DNA of 64,000 nucleotides from Paramecium sonneborni (Eukaryota; Ciliophora; Oligohymenophorea; Peniculida; Parameciidae), in assembly GCA_905182985.1 (NCBI GenBank), contig CAJJDN010000176.1, positions 62,001 through 126,000 of the forward strand, read 5' to 3'. A model generated the notes under the pieces. The model saw only the letters and a list, made by a program, of their open reading frames with translations, was not told where the DNA came from and ran no database searches. The position numbers and the translations under genes were made by a program. Below, in pieces: positions 51,283-64,000 of the stretch; within the stretch, counting starts at the first letter, position 1, and each line of letters begins with the position of its first letter.

Positions 51283-51632
51283 ATGAATAAATATGATGTA
51301 TCAACATAAAGACATACAAGCAAACCATCTAAGAAAGTTTCAAAAAGTAAATACTTCTACCTTACTCATTTAGTTTTTCAATCTGGTTGGAAAATTATAG
51401 ATGTATAAATTATAAATCTTTAAATTAGGCGTCTCTATTTTTAGGATTCAAATATACTACAGCGAAAAAACTTATCATGAAATACAGAAGAACTTGTATC
51501 TTAAAGAAGATGGTTTTTAAAAATTAAAAAAGATGTAATTATAAAAAGATAAATGGTTCATATTCGAATATGAAAATCAAATGTACATTAGGTGGAAAAA
51601 GAATCAAAAGTATAAAATAAAGAGAATAATGA
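51283..51632 (+). CDS. helix-turn-helix (homeodomain-like) protein
   Basis: 107 residues with one 26-nt intron (51403-51428) that falls inside the HTH. The core reads YLTHLVFQSGWKIIDASLFL then GFKYTTAKKLIMKYRR. This matches the pattern 'G-x-x-I-x-x-A-x-x-x-L-G-x-x-Y-x-T-A-K-x-I' of homeodomain-like HTH proteins found in several protist and microsporidian proteins, some linked to transposons. The N-terminus (QRHTSKPSKKVSKSK) and the C-terminus are basic, so DNA binding is plausible. No transposase domain or terminal repeats are seen around it. Confidence 0.65.
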
Positions 51633-52098
51633 TTGTGAATTTAATGAATCAATATTTTCTAATAAATAACGAATGATTGATCATTTTTTTCAAATGAATT
51701 AAATTTTGATTACATAATTTCCTTTATCTTAATAATTTAAGGTTTAGAAAATTTCTTTTTTATAATGAATTTTAATACTATATTACTGTTCAAAATATAT
51801 AAATAATATTTAAAAATAAAAATATTGTGTAATTTAAATAGTTTCCTCATTAAAATATTATTAAAAAAAAGAAATGTTTTAATTCTTAATAAAATATAAT
51901 AAATAGGGTAAAAGAATGAATTTAAATGATTATAATTTGAAAGATGTTTGAGAATGATAACAAAATAAATTTTCACTAATAAAAAATAAATTGTATTTTA
52001 TAATTGATTAAAATCATTGATTGAAGTATTCAACAAGTAATTAATTAATTAGTTAAGAAATTGTGATGAATTGTTAAAATCTCAGTAGATTTAAATAT
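51633..52098. other. spacer
   Basis: AT-rich, no supported gene. A minus-strand frame (51737-51976) is made almost only of Ile, Leu, Phe, Tyr, Lys and Asn and looks like chance. Confidence 0.5.
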
Positions 52099-55000
52099 AT
52101 GATAATGATTTCATAAATCCTGCTCTTATGTGTAGGTAAGTGTTGTCCATTTACAAATTATGAAACTAGTTTGCTTAATGAATACTACCCAATGGAAGAA
52201 AGAATAATTGATGAGATGAGTACATCTTAAAGTTTTGGATTTTGGAGTTTTTCAATACCTTTATGGTAGGTTAAGACATATCCATAAGTAGAGGGATAAG
52301 CAAATTATGATAGAAGACTATATTAATTGATGTTTTTGTTGAAATGTCTTGATGATGATAGAATAGTAATGTTTATGTATGGAGTACTGGATGAAGAATC
52401 AGATAAAGTAATACATAGATTAAGAGTTGAAACAGTAGATAGTTGGGGTTGGCCTGGATTTAATAGTTATAATTTTGAATACAATCCTTTAGAATATGAA
52501 GGTACATGGATATTAACAATGATAACAATCGAATAAAAATAAGTGATATTTTAAACAAGTAATTATGTTAGCAATAATAATATTGGAGATATATTAAGAG
52601 AAATGAAGAAAGTAAAATTTATAATAGGAGGCACTGGATATGTAATTAATATTATAATAATAAAAAAGATAGATGTATTTACGGTTGGAATATTTAGAGG
52701 AAGATTATCTAAGTTAATGTAGTTTACAGATTATTCTGAATAGAAATTTGAAGAGGTAGAAAATAATTGCAAGATTCCAGAGAGAGTGGTAGGTAAATAA
52801 AGAGTGGATTTATATCCAGAAGTATATATATTCAAAGGTGATACTTAAAATATATTTGATATTGAATAAGTAGGTAAACGATTTTGTATTTCTGGGTGGG
52901 TTAAATATGATTCAATAGATGCAGTCAAAAAAATTGAATATTTATTACTTCGTATAACTACAAATAAAAACTATGGCAATAATTTATATATTGGAGATGA
53001 AATATTAAAAATTACAGCTATGTTAGATAGATTAGATCCATAATATACAGAGTATATAATTGAATCTAATCATTATTCTATTCCTGTTAAATAATAAAAT
53101 GTATAAACTAATACTAAAATATTTGCATGGTTATTTATTGATGAAGAACCTATAATGTATTTGGATGCACTTACATCATGGCATTATATTTAATTTGAAT
53201 ATGGTAGAACTACAGGACCTAAAACATTATTAAAAATTAAGTATTTTGCTGGTAATCTTGATTCAGATGAAGCTGTTTTCTCTGATGACACTAAAGCTGG
53301 ATTATTTATTAATACTAAATATTATTTAATATTTGGAAGTGATATTATCAATGTAAGAAGAATTAAAGCATAAGTTGCTAAATTTCAATTCATTTATAAT
53401 TATGATTAAGATTAAGAATTCTATTATGGTATCATTATATTATCATTTTTAGAATGCTATTATACTTGTGCTACTTGTAATGGACCTCAACCTAATAATT
53501 GTTTAACCTGTTCATCTGAATCAAATAGAATACTATTACAAGATAAACATTTATGCATTTGTAATAATGGGTATCTAGAAAAAGATAAAATTTGTTTGCC
53601 CTTTACTTAAATATATCCAACATTAATATTTTCAGATATTAAATATGATTCTCTAGATTAAAGATGTTAATTTGGGTACTTTTTACTACCTACTACTTAA
53701 AATTGTATATAATGGTAATCTATTTATCTATATCCTTTTTAGTCCATAATAATCAACTTTAGATCTACTTTGTGTCGATTGTCTATTCAATCCAACTACT
53801 TGGTATTTAAAATCTATTTGTACTACTGATCTTATTACACAATAAACATCACTTGATCAAGGTGCTTATAGAAAAATTTAAAGAAATACTACAGAATACG
53901 ATCTTTATTCCATTAATTAGGATAATAACTTATAATTGATATAAGGAGCATAAGACTTTTGTAATCATGAAGACAATTTATAAAACTGCTTCTTAATTCC
54001 CTTTCAATTACATTTATCTTATGATCTCTATGTCATTTGTAAATAGAATCATTACTTCTCTAATCATTAATGTACATTATCAAATCCAGCTTGTATCTAA
54101 TCTAATTTCTTATCATCTAATTGCTTAGAATGCACAAAAGGATTTTACTTATCTAGAGATTAATAATGTGAGTAATGTCCAAATCAATGTATAACTTGTA
54201 ATTTTGAAGATAATAATCTTAAATGTCTTTCTTGCCCTTAAACATATGAACCTGTTGGAGCTACCTGTTTAAAATGTGGACTTAATTGTTCTATATGTCA
54301 ACGTTAAATGAATTACTTAATTAATGAATTCTTTATGTAATGTTTAAGATGTGTAGATTAGAATAAATATTATTTATCATTAAATGGAGTTGATTGTATA
54401 GAAAATACTTTGGAAAATTGTGAAATTGCATATGAAACAACTCCTGGAAATAAACGCATCAATTCTCTAGATTATGATTTTGTACCTTATTATGGAGAAG
54501 TGACAACAGAATGTGCTAAATGTCATAAATTTTATTGTTATAATGCATCCTCTAAAACTTGTGAGTTAAACGAATTCTTTGAATGTGAATACTGCATTAT
54601 AACAGCAATAAAATATTAATGTTTATTTGGGCCTAAATCATTCAAATATGATTTATTTGATTTTGAAGATATTGGACCCATCTCTTTTGTTGAATAATGC
54701 TCGGGATATAATCATAATTGCTACTTATGTATGATTGGTCAAATGAATCAATAAATTAATTATTAATGCATTATTTGTGAAGATGGTTATTTTGCGAATA
54801 AACTAACAGCATAATGTGAACCTTGTCCATAAGAACTATTTTGTTCAAAATGTTTTTAATAAAATAAAAAGTCAAAAGATGAGTGGAAAACTGAAATTCG
54901 TCAATACTATAAAGTTGAAATTGACGACATATTTTAAGCACATTCATTTATTGAATATGGAACAAGTCCAGATAATGAAAGTTATGAAGTTGTGTGTATT

Positions 55001-58000
55001 AATTGTATTTCAGGATATGAAATCTAAAATAATGAATGCATACCAAAATGTCCAGATAACTGTCTTGAATGCTTAATTATGGATAATAAAAATATATGTG
55101 TTAAATGTCCAAATACAATAAAAGGACGTAGTTATAGTTTGGATAATAATCAATGTATTGTCTGTCCTATAAATTGTTCTTTATGTCGTTAAAGAGATGA
55201 AAATGAAATTAAATTAATTAACCCTATATTCAATAGTCAAGAGTTTTTATATACTTCAAATTAATGCTTAAAAGGATATACAGGAGCATACGATAAGCAT
55301 TTAGGAATATATGTTGATTGCCCATAAACTTAATGTCTAAAAAGATTAGACATTAATTTAAATTTATATTGTGATATCAATAAATTCAACAGAGCTTTGA
55401 TGGATTTAGATTAAGAGGAACAAATTATTTAATTCAAATAGTCCAATATTTTAATTAATGATTTATTTTCATCCTCTAGTTTTAAGGAAGTAATCAATCA
55501 TTTCATAAAAATAGTTTGAAACTCAATAGTTTTATTTGTTAGCTAATCAAAAAGTTATCTAAACCATTTCCATTTATATTGTAAGCCAAGAAACTCAGCT
55601 TTGTATTATTAATGGTAATAAAAGTATTCAGCAAAAATTTAGTTAGAATATATTTTCTGCTATGTATTTATTTATATTTAATTATATATTAGAAATGTAG
55701 AACTAAACATATAAGGAAATGGATTTACCACCTTTTCATATGATAAAACAATTTCAATTATAAACTTTAAAAATGTTAAATTTGATGGTATTAAATTGAA
55801 TCCAATTCAAGTTGGAAATATCAAATAACTTTTATTTCATAGTGCTTTCCTTTAAACTATATAACTAATTCAAATAATATATGATAGTTCTATTGAATAA
55901 GATAAATCTTAGATAATTATTAATAATGCTGAAAATGTGATTATTGATTAATTTGAATCCTCTAATTTAAGTATTAATAACATTGATTCTTTTATCAGAA
56001 TATAAGCTATTGAATCAGAGCTAAAAATTCAATTATCAAATTTTTTATTTAAACAAAGTTAATTTCAGAATGTCATTCTACTATATTTTCATTCAAACTT
56101 TGAGACTTCTATAGAATTAAGACATTTTTCAATAATCTCCAATTTTACATCAGCTCAATTACTAAATACATAATATGGTTAATTAACGATGGAGGATATT
56201 TAGATATAAAACAGTATGATAAGTTTAGTGGAAAATCTTTTTCATTTAGATTTATTAACGAAAATTGTAATTAATCGCTTCAAGGTGTTATCAACAATTA
56301 TTACTTAATCCACAATTTTTAATTTAAATTAAAAATCTCAGATATCAGATTTAAAATTTAATTCAAATTAACTATTTAACAATTCTATTGTAATATGGAA
56401 TTAGAAAATAAGTGTGGAGTAATATACTTTTGATAAGTTTTATTTCTCATTAAATTCTTATGATGAATATTCAAAGTTCATATTAATAAAATAAAATCTT
56501 TCCCCTAACAAAGAAATTCTTTTAACTGAAATACAATTATTAGGTAATTGGTTAACATCACTTTCAAGCATTTAATAATTAGAATAACAAGAGATATCTT
56601 TAATATATGTATAAATTCAATAAGTCTAAATAACATCACTTAAAATAGAGAGAGGAAGTGGGATTAAAGAATTTAGTTTTGTAGAGATAGATTCTTTAAA
56701 AATTACTGATTTATTTATTACATAACATTCTGCTTATGTATTTTAAGGTCTTCATTAATTCATAGATTGTTTATAAAAAACAATAAAATATCATGTCACT
56801 TCATTATACTTCTATGATGTTAAAGTATTGGAATTGAATTCATTAACAATTTCAAATGCTGAATCCATAGATTATCCTATCATTAATATTTAAACATCAA
56901 TTTCTAAAGTATCTAACTATAATTCCTTAAAACTAACTGATTTAAATCTTAATGACAATTTACTTTTGATTACTAATCAAATGAAATAAATTTCACTGAT
57001 TTAATTGTCAACTTAACTTGAGTTCTAAATTGAAATTAAGAATTCAATAATGAAAAAGAATATTATGCATCAATACCAATAGAATGATCTTATAAATTCT
57101 GGATTGATATTCAATTTTGATTGTTCATATTGTAGTGTTAATATAGATAATATGATAGCTGAATCAAATTTAGTTACTAATTCAACAGATAGTATAATTT
57201 ATATAAAATCTAAGAAGATAAAAATTAAAAATTCTAATTTCATTTAAAATTGCATATTTGATTATGATATTATATAACCATATTTAGTTTGGGGATTTCA
57301 AAATAATGATGAAGTGTTTCTTGAATAAATTAAAGAAATTTTCCCAATTTAAGTAATAACTGGAAATGCAAGATTGATTAGCCAAGATTTAGAGATTACA
57401 AGTGTTTTGATTACAAATTCATCTGGTTCTGGATTATATTTAAGAATGGAAAATAGTGCTAAAATAATAATAACTAATTCAATTTTTAATTTTATAAGTA
57501 GTCATTTTTAATAAGAGAATGAAAATGGAGGAGCAATATATTTCGATTCTTCAAATTCAGTTTCATCTACAATTACTATTAAAAATGCAACAGTAAAAAA
57601 TATCTTTTGTAGAAATAAAGGAGGTTTCATATATCTCTTAAATGGAGAAGGGAAGCTTTAGATTTCTCTTATTAATATATCTTTGATAGATGTTTTTGCA
57701 TCCTTAGGATCAATAATATACTCTGAATTCTCAGCCCTTTCACAATAACAATAAAATTTTTAAATTAATTAAGCAACAATCAGTAATAGTCTTAATGGTT
57801 AATTAGTATTTTTCAATAAGTTTATTTTATTAAGAGAATCTTAAATATAAGCCTTAATGTATTAAAGATTTTTAATTTTACTAATCAATGGTAATTAAAT
57901 TCAATTGGAAAACATAGTTGTTTCAGATCTAAACTTAGAATCGTTTTTATCATTATATAATACAAAAAGTGTTTAAATTTCCTCTATTTAGATATCAAGA

Positions 58001-61000
58001 TCAAATTTCCTTCATACAATTATCATCTTAAATAACATGAAATAAAATTCTAAATTATTCTTTAATAAAGTTTCAATTCAAGAAATAACAATGCTAGATA
58101 TGATTGAGATGGAATCAAATTGTACAAAAATATTTAAGAAATTTGATTCTTAATATAAATGCTTATCAGAAATCAAGAAATCTCCATCAAATTTAAATTT
58201 TAAATATGATATCTCATCATTATCAAATTCTTATTGTATGATTAATTAGATGAAATAACTTTAGAAGTAATAAACATTCAGTGTAATCGACATTTAACCT
58301 ACTTATACAAATATGAGTTTGTCTTAAGTAACTTTATAATAAATTAATTGCAAATAATGTTAAAATGGTCTAATAAATTTAAATTTCAAAGATTCTAATT
58401 CATTTTTATTAATACAATCATTAAAACTAAAATAAAATGTTTGTGGTTAATCAAGTTGTATTAATTTAATAAAACCGTTATCTTCATTACGTTTGCTATA
58501 AAATGTAGTAACATAAGTATATGAAAAATATTTTGATATTCGAATAAATGATTATTATTGCAAATATAATGAAGCATTTGAAGGTACATGTTTGTAGGTA
58601 AAAAATTTAAAAACTTTAATTACTAAATCTGTTTTTGAACATAACTTTGCAAATTCATCAGGTGGATCAATTTCAGTTATTGGAAATGAAATATTCTATC
58701 TTGTTTAAAGTATTATATATAATAATACGGCAAATTATGGAGGAGGATTAGAAATAAAAGATCAAATGAGTTAAAACTTAACTTAATTTGGGTCTTTAAT
58801 TGCAAATAATAAGGCTTAGTTATTTGGAAATGATTCTTCTTAAGTTCCGTCATAATTATCAATAACAATAAATTTAAAAGATGTTTTACCAAGAACTAAA
58901 GTATTAGAGAAAGAAGATTTATTGATTGAATAGATTTTAATAAAGCCATACAAAGTATTTGCTAATGAATATTCAGAAGCATTTTATGTACCAAATGGAT
59001 AAAAAATATCTGAATATTAATATTTCGATTGGAGTAAAGGAGAATATGTTCCATATAATTTACATTTTAGAATTGTAGCTTTAGATAAACTAAATTAAAT
59101 TTAATAAAATTTAAATAATTCTTATTGTGAAATTAGTGGAAGATTACTTAAGGATTTTGGTGAAAATGAATTCACTTAAAATTTTACAAATAAAAAAAGA
59201 GTGGAGTTTAATAAAACTGATTATAATTTAGATGATTTAATTGTTTATTTAGATGATTAATTTAACATGACTTTACAATTATAAATATTTTGTAATTCAA
59301 TTTACATACCCATTTATAATAAGAATAAGGAAATCATAAGTTATCATAATAATTATAATTTAAGAATCAATATTAAAACCTTACCTTGTTAAATGGGAGA
59401 AATCAAAAGTTTAGTTAATTCTGCTTGTGTTCCATGTGATGTTGAATAAGGTTAATTTACTCTAAATATAAATTCAAATAATTGTATGTATATGGATGAA
59501 TCAACAACAAGTGAAATAAGATCAGCTTAGTTAAAATTAAAGGCTGGATATTGGAGACCTTATTTTTATACTGATCATATAAGTGAATGTATCAACTTAC
59601 TTGAGAATTGTCTTGGAGGATGGAAAGAAGGTGATACTTCTTGTTATAAAGGACACATAGGTGCATTATGCGAAGAATGTGATTTATATAATTTAAGAGG
59701 AGATGGATAATTTTCAACAAGTACAAAATATTCTTGTGGATCATGTACTGAAAAGAGCAAAAACTCACTTATTATAACAGCAATTACAATATGGTAATAA
59801 TTATAAATAATTAAATTAGGACTTTAATATCTATTTTAATTTCTGTTAGAAGTACTGTAGAACTATTAAATATGGCTGCTATTAAAATAAGATTCAGTAA
59901 AATAAGAGCATTTTCATTCATGTAAGAAGATTAATCTGGTGTTTTAATTAAAATGTTGACGAACCATCTTTAAATTCTAGCAACAATAACTACGTTTTAA
60001 TTAAATATACCAAATGGTGTTAATGATGCTATTAAAGCATCTGGTAATCCTATGTAGACTATGGCATTTTCCTTAGATTGTTTTTTAATTGATATGTTTG
60101 ACCTAAATATTCATTATTCAAGAATTGTTTGGTAAATTATTATGCCATTCATTTATATATTTGTATTTTTAGGGATTTACTTTATTCAACTCAAAATAAA
60201 AAAATAACAATATCATTTGAGTGTTATTACAACAACATTCATATATATGTACATTTATCTCTAGCCAAATTTAGTTGGTGGTTTGATTTAATTAATATCA
60301 TACAGAACTATTTCTGGATATCAATGGATATCTGCAAATGTTGCTTATAGATATGACACTTGGAATCATTATAAATGGCTTCTAGGATTTTGTTTACCAA
60401 GCTTTCTTGTTATAGCATTTATGATACCTGCCATTTTCTACTTTGCTATTTACTTAAATCGACATAGATTAGATGATAAAAAGATCAGATAATAATGGGG
60501 ATATTTATATCATGAATATACTACTCAAGTTTATTTCTGGGAAATTGTTAAAATCTTAGAAAAAGAATTACTTATTATATTCCTCTCCTATTATGACGAA
60601 TAAGTCATTAAAAAAGGTATTCTTGTCTTATTTGTTGTTTATTTATATCAAGAATTAAACTTAAAGTTTAAACCATATTCTTCCTCTAATCTTAATAGAT
60701 TAGATGCTTATTCAGCCAATGTTTGTGCTATATCAATTGCTCTAGGAATTGGAATCTATATAGATCAACAAATTGGATCTCTAGAAATTTAAATCCCATA
60801 TTTTATTACCATTACTTTTTTAAATATCTATTATTTATTCCTTGTTTTAAAATAATTATTAAAAGCTTATGCGAAAGAATTAGAATTGTAACTAGATAAA
60901 GCCAGAGATTTTATTAGATTCAAAGCTCCTTGGCTTTTACGATTTAAATTTTTTAATAAACTTATGAGAAATCGGTAATAATAAAGAGCTGATGTAATTA

Positions 61001-61301
61001 AAAAATTCCATAAAATTAAAGAATACTTAATCAAATAGGCTAAATAAATGATACTTTTTAAAGAAACTCTTAAAAGTTAATAAGATTCAGGACCTATGAG
61101 CTTATAAGCTTTAGATAATTAATATTCTAATGCCTTCCTATAGTACAAAACTGCAAATTCATTACAAAATTTGTAATTTTAATTAATTAATAAAAAAGAA
61201 AAGATGAAAAACTTTTGAATTAGGATCAACAACCAAGTTCAAAGGGAGAAAAACATCGTCTCACAAGAGTTTACCCTTTGATTTAAGAAGAAAATTAATG
61301 A
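52099..61301 (+). CDS. giant cysteine-rich surface membrane protein
   Basis: About 3,022 residues with at least five introns (53715-53742, 55490-55514, 55664-55692, 59794-59819, 61173-61198). It begins with a signal-peptide-like MIMISQILLLCVGKCC. The N-terminal ~450 residues are folded extracellular-type sequence. At about 450-1070 come cysteine-rich furin/growth-factor-receptor-like repeats (CYYTCATCNGPQPNNCLTC; CEQCPNQCITCN). A very long Asn/Ser/Ile-rich region with beta-helix-like spacing runs to about 2450. A second Cys cluster at about 2466-2525 (SCYKGHIGALCEECDLYNL) precedes roughly seven hydrophobic segments and a basic cytoplasmic tail. Large proteins of this layout are common in Paramecium and Tetrahymena; function unknown. 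Two more stop-free segments of 24 and 27 nt (near 52640 and 53430) may also be introns. Confidence 0.85.
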
Positions 61302-61794
61302 TTATAACAATTAGATTAAATTTTATTATACTGTTTTTTTATATCTCTACATTTTTATAGAAATATTTTTTCAATAGAATAAAAATAATTACATATTTAT
61401 CAATAATTCAATTTATTTTAAAGACTTAAAATTATTTCTCTTTTTTTAATTTTTAAATTAATTAATAATAAAATGATAATTATATATATACTCATCAAAT
61501 GCCATATAGTCTATCAATTTTATTATAAATCTAATTTTTTTTTACATAAGAATATACTAATAATCACCAAAGTTTAGAGATCTCTGAATCGATTGAATTT
61601 TTTTTAAATTTTTTAGAATTATTTTGTATATAAAATAATCGCAAGATTTTATAATTTTATTTATTTGATTAACTAAATATCTTTAGAGGTGAGTTTATGA
61701 ACAGAATATTAATGAATTTTGATTGTAGAAAGTTAAAAGAATTTATATTGTGTTTGGAAAATTTATTATAAAACAATTATAAAAAATTACAAAT
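61302..61794. other. spacer
   Basis: Very AT-rich 3' flank shared by two convergent genes. No frame or RNA structure can be supported. Confidence 0.5.
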
Positions 61795-62098
61795 TCAAAA
61801 TTGATCTAAGCCTAATATTAAAAGGCTTGAAGTAACATTTGGATCAATTATGTATTCAAGATTCTCATCTATACTTTCAGTAGGTTCTTCATAATGAATT
61901 AAAACTAATTTTTGAAATCCTCTATATTAGTGTTTTGAAGATGTTTTATTAGGGAGTTTACTACATCGATTACCTAAAAAGGATTATAACTTAAGTTTTA
62001 CATGTACTTCTGAAAGAAAAGTTAAGATTTTTGCAAATTCCACAAACCCAATCACCATTTCTCTGTTTTTTTTTGATAATGTAAGGAGAATTATTCAT
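61795..62098 (-). CDS. small RanBP2-type zinc-finger protein
   Basis: 91 residues with one 28-nt intron (61974-62001) located inside the zinc finger. Spliced, the finger reads GDWVCGICKNLNFSFRSTCN then RCSKLPNK, with the W-x-C-x2-C-x3-N-x6-C-x2-C spacing of the RanBP2 (ZRANB2-type) finger. Such fingers bind single-stranded RNA (GGU) or ubiquitin; the N-F and R residues favour the RNA-binding kind. The C-terminal half is acidic (EEPTESIDENLEYIIDPN). Starts 76 nt from the divergent RING gene. Confidence 0.9.
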
Positions 62099-62174
62099 GT
62101 AAATTTTATTATTATTTAAATTCAAAATTTAATAACGATATATATATGAATTTAGAATTTATTATTTATAATAT

Positions 62175-63731
62175 ATGAGAGGACTAAATGTTTGTTAGAT
62201 TAATTAAAAAAGGTACAGAATATAATTGAATGTTTTGATTTGTCAATTGTATTATTAATATTTATAATGAATTAATAATAATTACAAGGTTCAAGATAAA
62301 ATAATTGGGAATTATAATAAGATGGTTAAGTTAATGAATCAGATGCACTGATTAATTTGGAAATAGCATAAAGTTGGTTAATATCAGTATTTAATTTCAT
62401 AATTAGGCTTTATTGCTTGTAGTTTTGTTTAATTCCTTTCTTACTCTGTTATTGTCATCTTTAACATTTGGATTGAGTTTCAGGATTCCTTTGTTATTTT
62501 TGAGTATAGTGCACCTGATATATCTAATAAAAGTGTGTATAGTTCATCATAAAACGTAAAAATAATAAGTAAAAAAGAAGGGTTAAAACTGATTTTGATT
62601 GTTGTTTCGAATTGACATGGAACATTGGTTTAATATCATATTATGTAATGAGTTATATTAAAAATAGAGTTGTTTAATATACTTTGTTGAATAACATAGT
62701 TTTTAGATACAATATTTAGGAATGCTGTTATGTTTTTATAATGCTATTTGGATGTTTTACAGTGGAGTCTAATTACATAAAAAGAAATGTGAGAAATAAT
62801 AGTATAAATTGGTATAAGAAGAGAATTAATATAGTTGGGTGTGTTTGCAAAGTTATGTTTTATAATATAGATAACATTTATCAATCTAAAATTAATCGAT
62901 TGGTTGGCTATTCATTGGTTATATGCATTTATATTAATATGGCTATTCTTATTAATAGTAATATTTTTAGAGCTAATATCAATATTTAATTTGACTGCTC
63001 AAATAAATAAATATTTTTGTAGTAGTAATATTGAAGTTAAGGTTTAGATGGGAACAAAAATAGTAGGATTATTTTGGATTTGTTTATTCTTCTTTAGTTT
63101 TGCAGGAGTACCAACATATACAATGATAAATCTATGTATATATTTAGAAGAAGATGAAGGTAAGAAGAATTATTTACTGGCAATAATTATAAGTGTGTTT
63201 TATACATTAATTTATTTGGTGTATACATTATATCATAAAGAACTTTTGACATTATTCATATTGAATTTACACTATTTTGCTTAATTGAATGAAGATAGAA
63301 ATTAAGATCGATAGATATTGAGTTTTCCAAGTGCAAGAAGTTAAAAGAAGTTTATTTATTCAATAAAAGAGAAAATGAATAAAAATAATATATTAGAATA
63401 TCCATAATAAATGATGAAGATTTCAAGCACTTATTATTTACCAGATGAATTAGTTATGAGAAGACATTAAACAGAAGTTAATGTAATTTAAAATAAGTAA
63501 GCTACAATAACTGAGGTAGCAATTTAAGAAGCTCCAATGAAATAATGTTTTAATTGTTTTTAAAGATAAAGTTGTGTAGTATATATGCCATGTGGTCATG
63601 GAGGAATGTGTTAAGAATGCGCTATATAATGGTTTGAATAAAATAAAGAATGTCCTATTTGTAGAAGTGTAAATATTTATATTTATTCTGAATTAGAAAA
63701 GTAAAGCTATACTCTTAATAGAGTAGATTGA
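62175..63731 (+). CDS. multi-span membrane RING-finger protein (probable E3 ubiquitin ligase)
   Basis: 489 residues with four introns (62190-62212, 23 nt; 62387-62406, 20 nt; 62556-62577, 22 nt; 62802-62823, 22 nt). At least six hydrophobic segments: LISALLLVVLFNSFLTLLL, LLFLSIVHLIYLIKV, CCYVFIMLFGCFTV, FILIWLFLLIVIFLELISIF, IVGLFWICLFFFSFAG, LLAIIISVFYTLIYLVYTLY. After a ~90-residue polar linker comes a C-terminal RING finger at about residues 430-470: QCFNCFQRQSCVVYMPCGHG, then GMCQECAIQWF and CPICRS, a C3HC4-type ring. Membrane RING proteins usually ubiquitinate membrane or ER substrates. The first exon is only 15 nt, so the start is less sure. Confidence 0.85.
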
Positions 63732-63812
63732 TGATTAGACAGTTAAGGTTGTTGAAATTATTGCTTAAAAGTGATAAACTATAAAATTCATTTATTACTT
63801 ATTAATTTAATT

Positions 63813-64000
63813 ATGAAACAACCCATCTTAAATAAAGGATCAAAACCTGAGAAGAATCCAACTTCTTATAATAATGATGGTTTTGGAAGAGATACATATA
63901 TTTCATATAATAATGGTGGAAACTTTGGTACTGAATTCAGATTTCTTACTATATAATAAAACAGAACAGGAATGAATATGATGCCAACTCCTGCATCTAG
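63813..64000 (+). CDS. start of a conserved protist protein, partial
   Basis: Starts MKQPILNKGSKPEKNPTSYN and contains DGFGRDTYISYNNGGNFGTE, a GRD-[TS]-Y-I-x-x-N-G-G type motif that I recall from uncharacterised protist and flagellate proteins. It runs off the window edge with no stop. It begins 81 nt after the RING gene on the same strand. Function unknown. Confidence 0.65.

Noticed and set aside
51737..51976. Minus-strand ORF of 79 codons
   Set aside because: Low-complexity Ile/Leu/Phe/Lys/Asn sequence typical of random AT-rich DNA.

Overview
The window is ciliate nuclear DNA, most likely from Paramecium. Long reading frames appear only when TAA and TAG are read as glutamine and TGA is the only stop. 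They are joined by about 65 GT...AG introns of 19 to 36 nt, mostly 22 to 29. The DNA is very AT-rich and genes sit tens of bases apart. With that code and these introns about 30 protein genes can be read; each full gene model given here comes to a whole number of codons. No rRNA, tRNA, CRISPR array, telomere repeat or intact transposon was seen.

Layout. 1-7058 (minus): a mitochondrial carrier cut by the window edge, an alanine aminotransferase, and a very large PAS-type membrane protein. 8070-15839 (plus): a second large PAS-type membrane protein, two unknown proteins and a CXC (tesmin/LIN54-type) protein. 17-23.7 kb: a TXNDC17-like thioredoxin with a changed active site, a casein kinase 1 family kinase, a coiled-coil polyglutamine protein and a small four-span membrane protein. 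23.7-25.5 kb is gene-poor. 25.5-33.3 kb: an SCP/FCP-type phosphatase, a protein with three PH domains, and a PDK1-type kinase with its own PH domain. The PDK1 locus is interrupted by a single N flanked by two copies of the same 1,142 bp, which looks like an assembly error. 33.3-44.3 kb: a minus-strand array with a CAMK-like kinase, a Rab escort protein (REP/GDI family), and Gln/Asn-rich or coiled-coil unknowns. 44.4-52 kb: small unknown genes, a decayed protein kinase pseudogene, an EF-hand-like protein and a helix-turn-helix protein. 52.1-61.3 kb: one giant cysteine-rich surface membrane protein (about 3,020 residues). 61.8-64 kb: a RanBP2-type zinc-finger protein, a polytopic RING-finger protein, and the start of another gene.

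Most genes look like ordinary ciliate housekeeping, signalling and surface genes. Several head-to-head pairs are only 5 to 76 bp apart. PDK1, the triple-PH protein and the kinases would fit phosphoinositide and phosphorylation signalling, and REP fits Rab prenylation, but nothing in the sequence shows that neighbours act together. I found no convincing new multi-gene system. The best leads are the altered thioredoxin site, the divergent pair of giant PAS proteins, the kinase pseudogene, in-frame stop-free mini-introns, and an unusually long apparent intron in the CXC gene. All protein reading was done by eye, so intron ends and starts may be off by a few bases in places.
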